This document shows, in pieces, positions 10,290-22,020 of a stretch of DNA of 64,000 bases. A model generated the notes under the pieces. That model worked only from the letters and a program-made list of their open reading frames with translations. It ran no database searches and had not been told where the DNA came from. A program made the position numbers and the translations under genes. This stretch comes from Cymodocea nodosa (lineage: Eukaryota; Streptophyta; Magnoliopsida; Alismatales; Cymodoceaceae), in contig JAZBRI010000011.1 in the NCBI GenBank assembly GCA_036874045.1, forward strand, positions 7,135,001 through 7,199,000, given 5' to 3'. Numbering within the stretch: the first letter of the stretch is position 1; each line of letters begins with the position of its first letter.

Positions 10290-11700
10290 TCTGCTATAAT
10301 TCCAAAGGAACTTTTTAGAAATTTCAAAATAGATTTAAGTCTTTGTCCATTTACTTTAAATATATTCTAATTTTTAGGATTTTCAATTTCAATAACTCCA
10401 TAGGAATAAATGTTTCAAATTATGTAAGGTTCTGCATATCTAAATCTTAATTTCCCTAGATAGTTATGAAGTCTAATCATGTAAAGATATACTTCTTAAC
10501 CTATTTCAAAACTTTTTGCAATAATTTTCTTGCAATGCCACAACTTCATTCTCTTTTTATGTTACAGTTTTTAAATAAACTTCATTCCTAAATTCTTCTA
10601 ACTTAATTAATTGTGACTTTCTATTTTCAATAGCTTGATTTAAATTAGTGTTTAAAGTTTTAATGTCCAATAAACTTTATGTTCAATTTCAGTTGGTAAA
10701 TGACAACTTTTTCCATATGCTATCCTAAAAAGTTATATACTTAGGCTTGTTTTATAAATTGTTCTATAAGCCTAGAGTGCATCTATTAATTTATTAGCCT
10801 AATCTTTTCTAGTAGGATTTACTACTTCTAAGATTAACTTAATTTATTTGTTTACATTTTCTACTTGTCTACTTGTTTACGGATAATATGATGTTGCAAT
10901 TTTGTGATTTACTCCATATTTTTTTATTAAGGCTTTAAAACTTCTATTACAAAAATGAGTTCCTCTATCACTAATAGCTTTAGGTATTCCAAATCTAGCA
11001 ATTATATTAGTTCTTATAAAGTGTATTACCACTTTGTTGTCATTACTTTTTGTAGGAATAGCTTCTATCCATATAGATAAATAATCCACCCTCAATAATA
11101 TATAATTAAATTGATTTGACATAGAAAACAGACCCATAAAATCTATTCCCCACACATCGAAGATTTCAATCTCAATAATAGGATTTAGAGGCATCATATT
11201 TCTCTTTGATGTCCTTATTTGTTGACATCTTAAACAACTTAAGCAGTATTTATGAGCATCTTTCAATAATATTGGCCAATAGAATTCACATTGCAGAATT
11301 TTGGCAGTAATTTTCCTTAAACCAAAATGTCTTCCACATGCTTGGTCATGGCAAAAAGACAATATGCTTTGATATTCAGTTTCTAGAACACACCTCCTTA
11401 AAACTAGATTAGGATATTTCTTAAATAAGTATGAGTCTTTCCAATAGTAATATTTCACTCTTGAAAAGAACAATTTCTTATCCTATCTATTCCAATCTTT
11501 AGGTGTTAAATTTGTAACTAAGTAATTAACTATATCTACATACCAATGCATTGTGTTTATGGTCATTAATTGTTCATCAGGAAAATTATCCTTAATTTCA
11601 ATGTTTGATTTTTCTATCTATAATCTTGATAAATAGTCCGCTACTACATTCTCACATCCTTTTTTATCTTTAATTTCTAGATTAAATTCTTGTAGTAGCA
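10290..11700 (-). pseudogene. Gypsy B1 integrase, broken
   Basis: Best preserved from 11473 to 10877. The minus strand shows an H-H-C-C zinc site (a His in CHDQACGRHF near 11345, and CLSCLRCQQ near 11225), the first catalytic Asp in GIDFMG near 11140, and the second in SDRGTHFCNRSF near 10960. The Glu-bearing segment and the C-terminal domain continue to a GAIEIEN-like tail near 10400-10290 with stops. It is colinear with gypsy A1 integrase but clearly a different family by sequence. Lies directly downstream of RNase H. Confidence 0.85.
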
Positions 11701-12000
11701 ATATCCATCAGATCAATCTAGGTTTTGTCACTTTTTTTGCTATTAGCTATTTTAAAGCTGAATGATCTATGTATACTATCACTTTAGCTCCAATTAGATA
11801 TGATCTAAACTTTTCTAAGGCAAACACAACAGCTAATAATAATTTTTCAGTGGTTGTATAATTAACTTGAACATCATTTAAAGTTTTGCTTGCATAATGA
11901 ATCACTTTAGGAGATTTTTCTATCTTTTGTCCCAACACTGCTCCTAAAGCAAAATTAGTTGCATCACATATTAATTCAAATTGATTGCTCCAATTAGATG
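11701..12000 (-). pseudogene. Gypsy B1 RNase H, broken
   Basis: The open part (11938 to 11747) contains VLGQ-type MLGQKIEKS, VIHYASKTLNDVQ, NYTTTEKLLLAVVFALEKFRSYL and YIDHSALK in separate blocks, the classic order of a gypsy RNase H. The catalytic Asp of the DHxAL block is present. Stops on both sides separate it from RT and from integrase. It is more complete here than in A1. Confidence 0.85.
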
Positions 12001-12960
12001 CTTGTATTATAGGAGTTGAAATTAAACTAGTTTTAAGCTTGAAAAATGCTTCTTTACAATTCTTATCAAAGTTAAATGGAACATCTTTTAATAGATTACT
12101 TAAAGGTCTAGCTATTTTGCTAAAATCTCTAATAAATCTCTTATAAAATCATGCATGTCCTAGAAATGATCTAATATCTTTTACTGATTTAAGTTTTGGT
12201 AGATTAGAAATTACTTCTATCTTAGCTTTATCTGCTTCCAACCGTTTCTTTGAAACATGTCCCAAGACTATTCATTGTTTAACCATGAAGTGACATTTTT
12301 CCCAATTTAGAACCAAATTCTTTTTCACACAGTGTTTTAATACTTGGTTTAAATTATTTAAACACACTTCATATGAAGTTTCATATACAATAAAATCATC
12401 CATAAATATTTCTAAAAAATCTTCAGTTATTCCAATGAATATGCCTTGCATACACCTTTGAAAGGTAGCTAGTGCATTGCATAATCTGAATGATATCATT
12501 TTAAAAGCATAAGTTTCATTAAGACATGTGAAAGTTATTTTCTCTTGATCCTCTATTGCTAATGGGACTTGGTTATATCTTGAATACTCATCTAGGAAAC
12601 AAAAATATTCTTGCCCTACTAATTTCTTTAACATTTGATCTATAAAAGGTAAGGGAAAATGATCTTTCCTAATCACAGCATTTAGCTTTCTATAATCTAT
12701 ACACACTCTTCAACTTGAATAAATTCTAGTAGGTATCAAGTCTTGAATTTCATTCCTGATAACAGTTAACCTTGATTTCTTAGGAATTACATGGATTGGA
12801 CTAACCCATGAGCTGTTAGAAATCAGATATATTATGTCATTGTCTAAACCATTTCACAATTTTCTTCCTAACTACTTCTTTAAGGTTTGGATTTAATATC
12901 CTCTTAGGAAATCTAATTGGTTTAGCATTCTCTTCTAAATATATATGATGACGATATAAA
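12001..12960 (-). pseudogene. Gypsy B1 reverse transcriptase, broken
   Basis: From 12706 to 12272 the minus strand is open and shows CIDYRKLN, DHFPLPFIDQM, QEYFCFLDEYSRYNQ, EKITFTCLNETYAF, the catalytic FMDD and NWEKCHFM. Upstream, 12960 to 12710 carries a WVSP-like start with stops; downstream, 12270 to 12010 carries the thumb region. The motif spacing equals that of A1. The RT box is intact, but the polyprotein is interrupted on both sides. Confidence 0.9.
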
Positions 12961-13238
12961 GTAGAACTTAACCATTTTATGTCAGCCATAATTCATCCTA
13001 TTGCTTCTTTATATGTTTTTACTACATCTTTTAATTTAGATACTTAATCTTCTTTTAAATTTGATGCAATAATGATTGGACAAGTCTGTTTTACTTTCAA
13101 AAATATGTAGGCTAATTCAGGAGGTAAATGTTTTAAATCTAAGTGTTGACCATCAAAAGTTAGAACTCCTAATTTAACATTTTCATCTTTGGTATTAAAC
13201 TCTTCTAAGTCTCCTTCTACATCTATGTTTAAGTCTAT

Positions 13239-13870
13239 CTATATTTTCACTTCTAAATTTTTAGTATCTAATTGCCTATATAATTCTTCTTGAATCACAT
13301 TTTCTAGCATATCTCCTTTATCCTCTAGAAAGTCTACAGTATGTAAGGACATTTCTAACTCTTCATCAGCTAGAAAGTCCCTTTCTGGTTTGAAAATATT
13401 TAATTGAGTATCCTCATTACCATATGCTAATTCCATCATTCCATTTTTACAATTTATAATAGCCCCTAATGTTGCTAGAAATGATCTTCCCAAAATTAAA
13501 GATGTATCACGATTCTTATGCTTAATTTATTGGAAATCCAAAACAACAATATCAATAGGATATATGAAGTTCTTTACTTTAATTAGGACATCTTCTATTT
13601 TCCCCTAGAGCATCTTATACTTCTATCTGCTAATTGAATGACAGTCCTAGTAGGGATTAAGTCTGTTAATCCTAAGGATGTAAATATATCACTAGGCATA
13701 ACATTTATACCTACACCTAGGTCTATTAAAGTTCTTTCCAAAATGGTATTTCCTTTAATGCATGATATAATAGGGATTCCTAGATCAGATAACTTTTTTG
13801 GAATTTGTGGTAGAAATAACTTTGCTTAGTTAAAAAGACTTTTCTTAACACTTTTCACTCTCTTTTTAGT
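13239..13870 (-). pseudogene. Gypsy B1 aspartic protease and following linker, broken
   Basis: The minus strand reads a retropepsin-like segment: TLIDLGVGINVMP near 13730-13690 (active-site Asp kept, family D-L-G-A-S changed to D-L-G-V-G), a VIQLAD stretch near 13645, then GRSFLATLGA at 13490, equivalent to the LGRPFLAT of A1, and an acidic linker to 13239. Stops and a frameshift lie between 13500 and 13640. Expected role: cleavage of Gag-Pol. The same change in the active-site loop may be a family trait; B2 keeps the surrounding residues as well. Confidence 0.75.
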
Positions 13871-14918
13871 ATACCAATCCTTAAGAAATTTAGCAAAAGG
13901 TGTCATTTTCTGCAATAAATCTAACAAAGGAATGTTAATTTGTACTTTTTCAAAAATTTCTCTAATTTTTTCTTATTTTCAGGAAATGTTTGTTTTAATC
14001 TTTCAAGATAAGATGCTAATGATTGTGATTTATAAAATTCTTTTTCTTTCATTTCATTCTTGTGATCATTTTTGGTTTCATTTTCAGATTTAGATTTTTC
14101 TTCATTGATTTCTAAGTTTTCAGGCATTTCATGTTCTTTTTCATTTGGAATTTCATTTTAACTTTCCTCAATTTTGATATTATATATTTTTCATGTTCTT
14201 GGTGCCACGTAAGTTCCAAATCTTAATATTATATATACATCTTCTAGATTTTCATTATTTTCATGATGTTCTTGTATTTCATTTTTATGATTTTGATTTT
14301 CTAATGTTTCTGATTTTTCTTTTGTTAAATTGCATTTCTCATTTCCTATTTCATTGGTATTTTCTTTTATCTTTATGTTTTGCAAATTATGTAGATCTTC
14401 AACATTAAAATTTTCATTTGTATTCTCACTTTGCATAACTTGTAATTTCATTGTAAATTTATCTAGTGCTTTTAGCTTTTTTTCCAGATCATCTAATCTC
14501 ATTGCATTCAATTTTTCATCAATTTTCATTATGGTTTTCTTAGTTTTATAGATGATATCAATTTTAGGTTCTAAATAATTTTCCTTATAATTTATCTGGT
14601 TGACTCATTGTTGATAATTCATGTATTGTTCCAGTTTGTCTAAATTTTGTTTTAAACTACGTTCAAGTCTGTCATATCTATCCCAAATTTTCTTGTCTCT
14701 CAACATATTAGTTATTCTAAATTGACTATTAGGTGGGTAAACTATGGGATTCTTATACTCAGTTCTATTGTATTGAATATAATTCATTTAGTGTTCATGT
14801 GATCTAACCATTTGCAATTGTCTTTCTAACAATCAGTAATATCATGACCTTTCAAATTGCAGAATTCACATATGCTAATTACAGGTTTCAACAATCTTTG
14901 AGCATAAGCATATGCCAT
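13871..14918 (-). pseudogene. Gypsy B1 short gag: zinc knuckle without capsid
   Basis: The start I prefer is ATG at 14918 (minus), beginning M-A-Y-A-Y-A-Q-R, followed within 20 residues by a CX2CX4HX4C zinc knuckle at 14829-14870 (C-E-F-C ... H ... C). After it comes a Lys/Glu/Asn-rich, coiled-coil-like region in pieces (14787-14605, 14529-14191, 14127-13921). No capsid region exists: the primer site is only about 75 bp upstream of the start. The copy at 35990-37023 has the same start peptide (M-T-Y-T-Y-A-Q-R) in the same position, so the short form predates both insertions. Stops break it now. Confidence 0.7.
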
Positions 14919-14993
14919 ATTCTTAATGATAAAAACACACAACACTCCTTATGCTATTAAAACAAAACAACATTATAGTTACTTAGCTTTCAA

Positions 14994-15011
14994 TTCCCAG
15001 CAATGATGCTA
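14994..15011 (-). other. Primer binding site, degenerate tRNA-Asp type (gypsy B1)
   Basis: Minus strand TAGCATCATTGCTGGGAA, a decayed match to the tRNA-Asp primer site. It lies 8 bases inside the LTR edge at 15020. Confidence 0.7.
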
Positions 15012-15019
15012 GAAAAACT

Positions 15020-15988
15020 TGTTTATTGAGAAAACTTATTTGGTTTTTATGTTTATGTTAATAATTTTTTTAGAATTAAACAAACTTTTCACACAAATTA
15101 ACTATTAAGTTCAATTTGTATTTTAATTGCAAGTGCATAGTGTCTATTGTATTTGTGTGTAAGTACAGGTCGATCCCATAAAGATTGAGTAAAAATAGTG
15201 TACAATTTTGATTTTCATAACTAGAGTTTCATATGTTAAATTATGCACTCTATTGACTTACTGCTAATTAACGGACTTAGTTTGTGGAGTTATAATTAAC
15301 TCAACGGACTATTCTCATGGACTTAAGTTAACTCTACGAGCCTCACTAATAAATTCCAATTAAGATTTGCTATTCACAAAGGAATTCGACCAACCATTGA
15401 GCAGTTCCACAAAATGTAAATAACATCAATTAAGTTTTTAATGTTAGTTAATGTTTATCATTAATTAACACTAACATTTAGATATTTCGAATAGTAATCA
15501 TTTAGATTTTTGGGTATTTTATATGAATCAATTTCAGTAATCAATAAAACTATTTTCTATTTTCTGAATTAAATAAATACGAAACATTTACAATACTGAC
15601 AATGATAATATTAATCATGATACAAAACAAGCCATACAACACATAAATACTAATTATAAACATAGATAACTAGTTTGTTTTTAGTATTTTTGTTTTGATA
15701 TGTTCTTGAAGATGAACAAAAGGTAAAATGTAGAAATTTTCTATCGATAGTAAAAACTTCTGTCATACTATAGGCAACGCAATTACACCATTGAAAACCT
15801 AATCACTTACAGTCAAACCTCCTCTCCTTATAGAATCACAAATCGAGACTTGTAAGTTGACCACCTCTTCACTATATTGGCATCAACCTGAAACCAAGGC
15901 TAGAAGCTTTACGATCTCCTGAGAGATGAATTAGTGCTTGGTGAAAATGATTTCCCTTCCTGCGACGTGATCACTCCTCACAATGGCT
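15020..15988 (-). repeat. 5' LTR of gypsy B1, inner part, split by copia K1-1
   Basis: Begins TGTTTATTGAG (plus strand) next to the primer site. It is homologous to the starts of the LTRs at 37127 and 38887, including the stretch AAGTACAGGTCGATCCCA. It breaks at 15988, where copia K1-1 begins, and resumes at 25385. Contains a GAGTTA/TAACTC palindrome at 15287-15302. Confidence 0.85.
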
Positions 15989-16179
15989 TGTAGAACCCTT
16001 GTGTTTCAATAATGCAAACATCCATGTGAGGAAACAAATTGTATTTCACAGGTGTCATAAGATAGTTCAGCAAACTATAGATTAGAAGGCAGATAAAATG
16101 GATACAAATAGTTCAGAAAATGTTGCTAGAGAAAAACACGAATTTTGGATAATTTAAAGCTTAAGTATCTAGATGAAGA

Positions 16180-16935
16180 AAGTTTTGGAAGGTTACCAAG
16201 CTAAGTATTCGAGAAGTCAGTTTAAAAGTAGCAAAAACACCTTTAGAAAGTTAGAAGGCTAACTATCTGAAAATAGAAGTCCTTTGGAAAGTTAGTAAGA
16301 TAGTTGTTTGAATAATTAGAGAGTTAAGGGGCTAACTATCTATAAGTCCAAGGAAATCAGAAAGTTAGGAAGACTAATTATTTGAAAACTTAAGTTAGAT
16401 AATTATGCACATGCAAAATTTAGAAACTCAATCAGAAGCTTAAAAGGACTTTTTGGTAAGCTAGGAAAGCTAACTATCTGAAAAACAGGAAGAATCAAAA
16501 GGTTATAGACCTAACTATCCAAACAGTTAAGTTATTTAAATACGCACATGGTGAAAGTTAGAAAGCCTTAAAGGATAACTATTTGAGTTTTTTGGATAGT
16601 TACAAGATAACTATTCAAGTTTTTGGAGGGTTACAAGCTAACTATCTGAAACTAAGAAGACTCACATATAGAACTTAAAGGATCATGTGACAAGTATAAC
16701 TATTTGAGTTTTTCGAAGAGTTACAGAATACTATTCGAGTTTTTAGAGGGTTACAAGCTAATTATCTGAAACTAAGAAGACTCACGTGCATAACTTAAAG
16801 GATCATGTGACAAGTATAACTGTTTGAGTTTTTCGAAGAGTTACAGAATAACTGTTCGAGTTTCTCAAGGAGTTACATAATAACTATTCGAGTTTTCAAA
16901 AGGTTATAAATCTAACTATCTGAAAATCAAATGGA
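16180..16935. repeat. Dyad-rich U3 region of copia K1 LTR
   Basis: Repeated variants of AGTTAG-n-CTAACTATCTGAAA and of GAGTTTTCGAGGGTTACAAG-like units, spaced irregularly by 40-90 bp, with parts such as ACTAAGAAGACTCAC repeated at 16650 and 16770. The same array appears in the 3' LTR (24100-24730) and in K1-2 (27600-28080). Candidate transcription control region. Confidence 0.7.
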
Positions 16936-17055
16936 ATTGAAAGATTGTATAAAGAACAATATGTAGAACGTTAACCTACCATTTTTAGGATGACTACATA
17001 GCAACTACAGTAGGACAAATACCATTGGAAGAAATATGATCGTTATATCTTTTGG

Positions 17056-17063
17056 TATAAATA
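17056..17063 (+). promoter_or_regulatory. TATA box of copia K1-1 5' LTR
   Basis: TATAAATA in the context TTTTGGTATAAATATGATC, conserved at the equivalent place in the other K1 LTRs (24863, 28199, and 46679 on the minus strand). Confidence 0.7.
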
Positions 17064-17321
17064 TGATCAATAAAGGGAAGATAAAGACAACAATTATCAT
17101 ATTGAGAGCTACAAAAAATTCCCAATAATACATACATTCTATATATTTAGAACAAAAGAATTCTCAAGCATACTAAAGTACAGAAAGCTCCCTACATGTA
17201 TACTTTGTTCGGAAAGCTCAAGTGTTGGTTCATAAGTTTATACCTGAAAACTCATTATTGGTTAAGAGCTTGGATCTGAAAGCTCGAGAAAGGTTGGTTG
17301 CTGAGCTTTTACTTGAAAGCT

Positions 17322-19094
17322 TGTATAGATGATATTTGTGCACATTTTTATATGATAATTCATACATTCTATGTCTTGAAACTCAATTTATATGCACTTA
17401 TACAAGAAAATACATGTTAATCACATTTTTATGACAATGCATGAATTGTGCACAAATGCACCCCTTTAATGCAATTTTCACAAAACATACTAGATGTTTA
17501 TATGCTTGAATGTATGATTTAATAATTCTTAGGCCAAGAAAGAGATTTTAAAGGTCATCAAGGTATTGAAATAATTTGATATGGCTACATATATTTTACA
17601 CACTATGGTTATGAACTTGTGGACATTAAATGAAATAATGTGACATTGGTTATGAATAATTTTAAATACATGTTACTAATTGATTCATTCATGGATGACA
17701 TTACATTCCACATTTTTAAACATGTTAAAATGAATGTTACATACCTTAGAAATAAATATATTTCAAGTTCATAACTAGAGTTATTTTTGGCATGTATTAC
17801 TAACATTACATGCATGAGTTAAATGGAATTTGTTATAGGTGAATGTTGGCCCTTGGATCAAGTTTTGAGATTATCAACTCTTGGATGATCAAAAATCTCT
17901 ATAAATAGGCCTTGTAACCCACAAGCTTACCTCCTCCCAACTCCAATTTTCGGAATTCCCCTTGGTGCTCCAAGCAAGGTGAAGGAAGAGCTCCCCTCTT
18001 GGTGTCTTCTCCTCCAAATGTCTCTTGGAGGTAAGGTTCTTCTTCTTCTTATCTTCTCCAATACTTCATCTAGCATTCTACATCTTGAGGAGGTGAATTG
18101 CTACTGCAAATCCCCTCTTGTTGATGTTGAATCCATGGATGAAGCTCCATTGGAGATACACTTGAAGGTGTGGAAACTTACATCCAAGAGAGCTCTTCAA
18201 TTGTTCTACATGTTATTGTATTCCCTTCGGTGTTAGACCTCCAATCCATGGAGGGCATAAGCAGCTTTGGACATGGAGAATTGCTGGAGAAGGTAGCCAT
18301 CTTAGGTGGTGTAAAGTAAGGAGGTGATGTCCATTGTGCTCAAGCCATTGGAGGTGTGATCTTAAGGTAGTAGGAGTAGACATTTGAGTGGAGATGGAGT
18401 TGTAATGTAAATTTCAGTAGTATATGTTTGTAATTCCATTTGTTTGTGTATTCCATGAGATTTCCCCTTTGTTATAATGTTGAATTGTTGTTGTTATTTC
18501 AATTCTAAGTTTAGTTTGAGTTTTGTACCCTTTATGTGTTTGATTTTATGTTTCTTTGTGTGGATTCTTCTCAAATGTTTGTTCCTCTAACTCTAACATA
18601 GTTTAGACGTTTTTTACTTAACTCTAACCTCCTAATTTACTCGGTTTTGATTGTATATAGCTTGTACTTAGTATATTAGAGCATACATGGATTTAGATGT
18701 ATGGTTATAAATCCATGTATGCTGGTTTTGTAGTAGAATTGGTAGCTTAGCATAGTGTGATGTTATTTTCATGTGTGTAGTGTATTGATTAATTATTGTG
18801 TGTTGCATTCTCTTAAGTGATGGATAGAGGGGGACATGAATGAGGTTTCTCATTACTGATTCAACTCTATATGAAGTCATTTCTAACATACACATAATTG
18901 TTAAGGTAAACATATGATGGGAATGCATTTACACAAGGCATATCTATAAACTCTAGTGAATTTTATGTTTAATTGCTGGTCCCTATGGACTCGACCCATT
19001 CTTGCATGCTTTCTATAATTGACTCCGTGTGCTTGTAGTTATAAATATTAAAACTTAGTTGTGTGTTAATTTCATAACATTTAAACCTCGAACA
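17322..19094 (+). mobile_element. Solo LTR nested in copia K1-1 5' LTR
   Basis: A 1773-bp unit beginning TGTATAGATG and ending CGAACA, flanked by a perfect 5-bp duplication AAGCT (17317-17321 and 19095-19099). Removing it and one AAGCT restores the copia LTR sequence present uninterrupted at 25100-25150. Its right end resembles the A-type gypsy LTR end in layout, with GACTCGACCC and GCTTGTAGTTATAAAT stretches. It has no internal coding region, so it is a product of LTR-LTR recombination. Confidence 0.9.
17900..17907 (+). promoter_or_regulatory. TATA box of the solo LTR
   Basis: TATAAATA within ATCTCTATAAATAGGCC, a strong plant-type TATA box about 580 bp into the LTR. A pyrimidine-rich stretch follows at 17925-18060. 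Confidence 0.75.
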
Positions 19095-19367
19095 AAGCTC
19101 AAGTGTTGGTTCTTGCTTCAACCTAAAAGCAAGTGTTGTAAGTAGTAAAATACTTAGTGAAGCCCAAGTGAAATTTTGGGATGGACTAGCCAAGTTGGTG
19201 AACCACCTAAAAATTTCCTTGTGTTAAGTTTTTATTACTATTTTGCATGTTTATTTAATATCAGTGCTTACTTACTGATTAAATCAACTAGTTAAGTTTG
19301 AAAAGAATTAAAATTACACATAGATCATCATTCACCCCCCTTTGGTGAGCCATACGATCCTAACAAT

Positions 19368-19379
19368 TGTTATCAAAGC
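19368..19379 (+). other. Primer binding site, tRNA-iMet type (copia K1-1)
   Basis: TGTTATCAAAGC, two changes from the canonical TGGTATCAGAGC complementary to initiator tRNA-Met, two bases after the LTR end at 19365. Confidence 0.85.
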
Positions 19380-19417
19380 AAGGTTAATCCCTATAAAGAT
19401 TTAACCATTTGGATTAA

Positions 19418-19994
19418 ATGGCACTATTTGTTGAGGGGCAAAACATCGATAAACCTCCTCTATTTGATGGTTCCATTTATAATTATTGGAAGAATAGAAT
19501 AGAGTGTTTCCTTAGAAGTTCTAATGTAAAACTTTGGAAGATTGTTGTTCTTGGAACTACGCTTCCTACTAGAAATGTAATAAACTAGACTAAGGAGGAT
19601 GAGAGAATCATCTAATTGGATGCTTGAGGGTTGAATGCTATATATTGTGCACTTACAACTGAACAATATAATAAGGTATCTGCATGTAAATCTGCACATG
19701 AAGCTTGGAAAATTTGTCAAGTCACACATGAAGGTACAAGCCAAGTAAAGGACACAAAAGTCAACAATTTTTTAAGAAAATTAGAACTATTTAAGGTGAA
19801 TGATAATGAATGCATAACTGAAATGTTTTCTTGATTTATTGAGATCATTAACATCCTAAGAGGCTTGGGAAATGAATTTTCTAAGGGTAAATAGACAAAA
19901 AAATTCTGAGAAGTTTAACTATTGAGTGGAAACAAAAATTCACCTCCATCTAAGATTCCAAGGATCTCAACAACTATTCTATAGAAGAATTATT
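19418..19994 (+). pseudogene. Copia K1-1 gag N-terminal part, truncated
   Basis: ATG at 19418 opens a copia-type Gag of the UBN2-like class: early FDGS-YNYWK and RIECFLRS motifs, then CALTTEQYNKVSACKSAHEAW near 19650-19705. It has stop codons near 19587 and 19613 and stops after 19831. The sequence breaks off at about 19994 in an ELL region. Copy K1-2 continues there with about 1 kb more of gag, including a degenerate zinc knuckle. Role: forms the virus-like particle. Not functional. Confidence 0.8.
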
Positions 19995-20465
19995 CTTTAT
20001 GTGTTTGATTTTATGTTTCTTTGTGTGGATTCTTCTCAAATGTTTGTTCCTCTAACTCTAACATAGTTTAGACGTTTTTTACTTAACTCTAACCTCCTAA
20101 TTTACTTGGTTTTGATTGTATATAGCTTGTACTTAGTAGATTAGAGCATACATGGATTTAGATGTATGGTTATAAGTCCATGTATGCTAGTTTTGTAGTA
20201 GAATTGGTAGCTTAGCATAGTGTGATGTTATTTTCGTGTGAGTAGTGTATTGATTAATTATTATGTGTTGCATTCTCTTAAGTGATGGATAGAGGGGGAC
20301 AATTCTTACTCAATCTCTATGGGATCGACCTGTACTTGCACACAAATACAATATACATTGTGCACTTGCAGTTAAAATACAAATTAGACTTAATATCTAA
20401 TTTGTGTGAAAGGTTGTTTGTTTACTCCTAAAAGAATTTATTAATATAAGCACTTTTAACAACCC
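19995..20465 (+). mobile_element. Chimeric LTR patch replacing the end of copia K1-1 gag
   Basis: 19995-20300 is a copy of 18530-18834 from the nearby solo LTR; I count about eight differences over roughly 305 bp. It is joined at GAGGGGGAC to about 150 bp of gypsy B LTR end in plus orientation (ACTCAATCTCTATGGGATCG and onwards). No coding. The patch replaces about 1 kb of gag present in K1-2 (29353-30350). Confidence 0.8.
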
Positions 20466-21330
20466 AACAAGCTCCAAGCACAAATGACAAAATATATTGT
20501 AGATAGTAGATGCTCAAAGCATATGACAGGTAAGAAAAGACTTCTTGATTCAGTTAAAGATTTAAGTTTGAAAACAATGAAAAATGTAGAATTACTGCTA
20601 TAGGAAACATTACATCTGAAAATGGTGGAATTGAAAATGTCTTACATGTTAATGGACTAAAACAAAATTTATTAAATGTAGGATAATTGTGTGATAAAGG
20701 ATATAATATTTTATATACTATTGAAAAGTGTTATATTACTAATCAAGTTACAAATGAAATAAAATTTACTGGCTTTAAAAATAGTTCAATATATACACTA
20801 AACTTCCCATGTGAAAATTTTGCAAATGATTCTTGTTTGGTAGCTTTTAGTAAAGATGATTGGTTATGGCATAAGAGACTTGGACATGTCAATATGAAAA
20901 CTCTAAGAAAGCTGTTGAAAAATAATCTAGTTAGGGGATTGCTTAAAGTTAAGTTCACAAAAGATAAAATTTGCAGTGAATGCATGTTAGGCAAGCAGAA
21001 AAGAACTTCTCTATATGGCAAAAATGAGATTGCCACTAGAAATCCTTTGGAACTACTACAACTGGATCTTTTTGGTCCAACTCAAACATCAAGTCTAGGT
21101 GGTTGAAAATATACACTTGTTATTGTAGGTGATTTCTTTAGACTTACTTGGGTTATATTTTTAGCTCATAAAAATGAAACTTACAATGAATTCAGAAATT
21201 TCTGCACAAGAGTTCAAAATCAGAAAGAACTGACTATAAAGAAAATCAGAAGTGATCATAGAGGAGAATTTAAGAATTATGAATTCAAAAATTTAGGTAA
21301 TACTTTTGGAATATTAATGAATTCTCTTAC
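20466..21330 (+). pseudogene. Copia K1-1 protease, GAG-pre-integrase and integrase core, broken
   Basis: The protease active site reads I-V-D-S-R-C-S-K-H-M near 20500; the usual Gly of D-S/T-G is Arg. At 20860-21000 the GAG-pre-integrase zinc site is clear (WHKRLGHVNM, then CSECMLGKQKR). The integrase core has LDLFGPTQT near 21065 and RSDHRGEF near 21250, so two catalytic Asp residues remain visible. Stops occur at 20687, 21107 and later. Product would have been the front half of Pol. Confidence 0.85.
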
Positions 21331-22020
21331 ATAAGAATTCTAGCTCAAAATGGAGTTGTAGAAAGAAAGAATAGAGTATTGCAAGAAATGGCTGGAACTA
21401 TAATGAATGCTATTAATCTACCAAAATTTCTTTGAGTTGAAGCTATGGGTATAACTTATCATATTTCCAACAAAACTCACATTAGATCTATTTTAAAGAA
21501 GACCTCATTTGAACTACGGTATGAAAAGACACCTAATGTCAGATATTTTAAGACTTTTGAATGTAAATGTTATTTCTTAAATATTAGAGATGCTAAAGAT
21601 AAGTTTGACTCAAAGTCTAAATCTGTCATACTAGTTGACTATTCCTTTAGAAGCAAAGCCTATAAAGTATATTTTGATAAGGATAGAAGAGTAGAAGAAA
21701 CTATAAATGTTTAGTTTGATGAAAATTTGATACAAAATGTGCGAAATATGAAGATTGATAGTGACAGTGAAAATAAAGAATATGAAAAAGATAAATGCAA
21801 GCAGAAGTCCAAACCTCAAGCATTACATCTAAATGAAAACAATTGGAAATTTAGATCAAATCATCTAATAGAGCAAATAATTGGAAATATAAACAAAGAA
21901 GTACAAACAAGAAGCAAGACACAAGACATATGTAATTATTATGCATTTGTGTCAAAAGTTGAACCGAAATCAGTTGATAAAGCCTGTAATGATAATTACT
22001 AGATCAAGCTATGCAGGAAT
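21331..22020 (+). pseudogene. Copia K1-1 integrase C-terminal part and linker, broken
   Basis: NGVVERKNRVLQEMAGT at 21345-21400 carries the catalytic Glu. This is followed by the CKCYFLN and SRSKAYKVYF-type integrase C-terminal blocks (21555-21700), then an acidic linker (21727-22002). Stops lie at 21435 and 21714. It is colinear with 61494-62300 of copia D. Confidence 0.8.

Larger units (their letters stand above)
15989..19365 (+). repeat. 5' LTR of copia K1-1 (interrupted)
   Basis: From TGTAGAACCC to CCTAACA, about 1.6 kb once the solo LTR (17322-19094) and one target-site copy are removed. It is homologous to the 3' LTR at 23849-25379. It holds a long series of degenerate AGTTAG/CTAACT dyads (about 16180-16930), then a TATA box and a leader rich in AAGCTC repeats. 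Confidence 0.9.

Noticed and set aside
14193..14551. Phe/Leu/Ser-rich plus-strand frames
   Set aside because: Antisense of the Lys/Asn/Glu-rich gypsy B1 gag region.
17979..18236. 85-codon frame inside the solo LTR that looks like a small gene downstream of a TATA box
   Set aside because: It lies within an LTR bounded by a perfect target duplication and has no recognisable domain; I treat it as transcribed leader.
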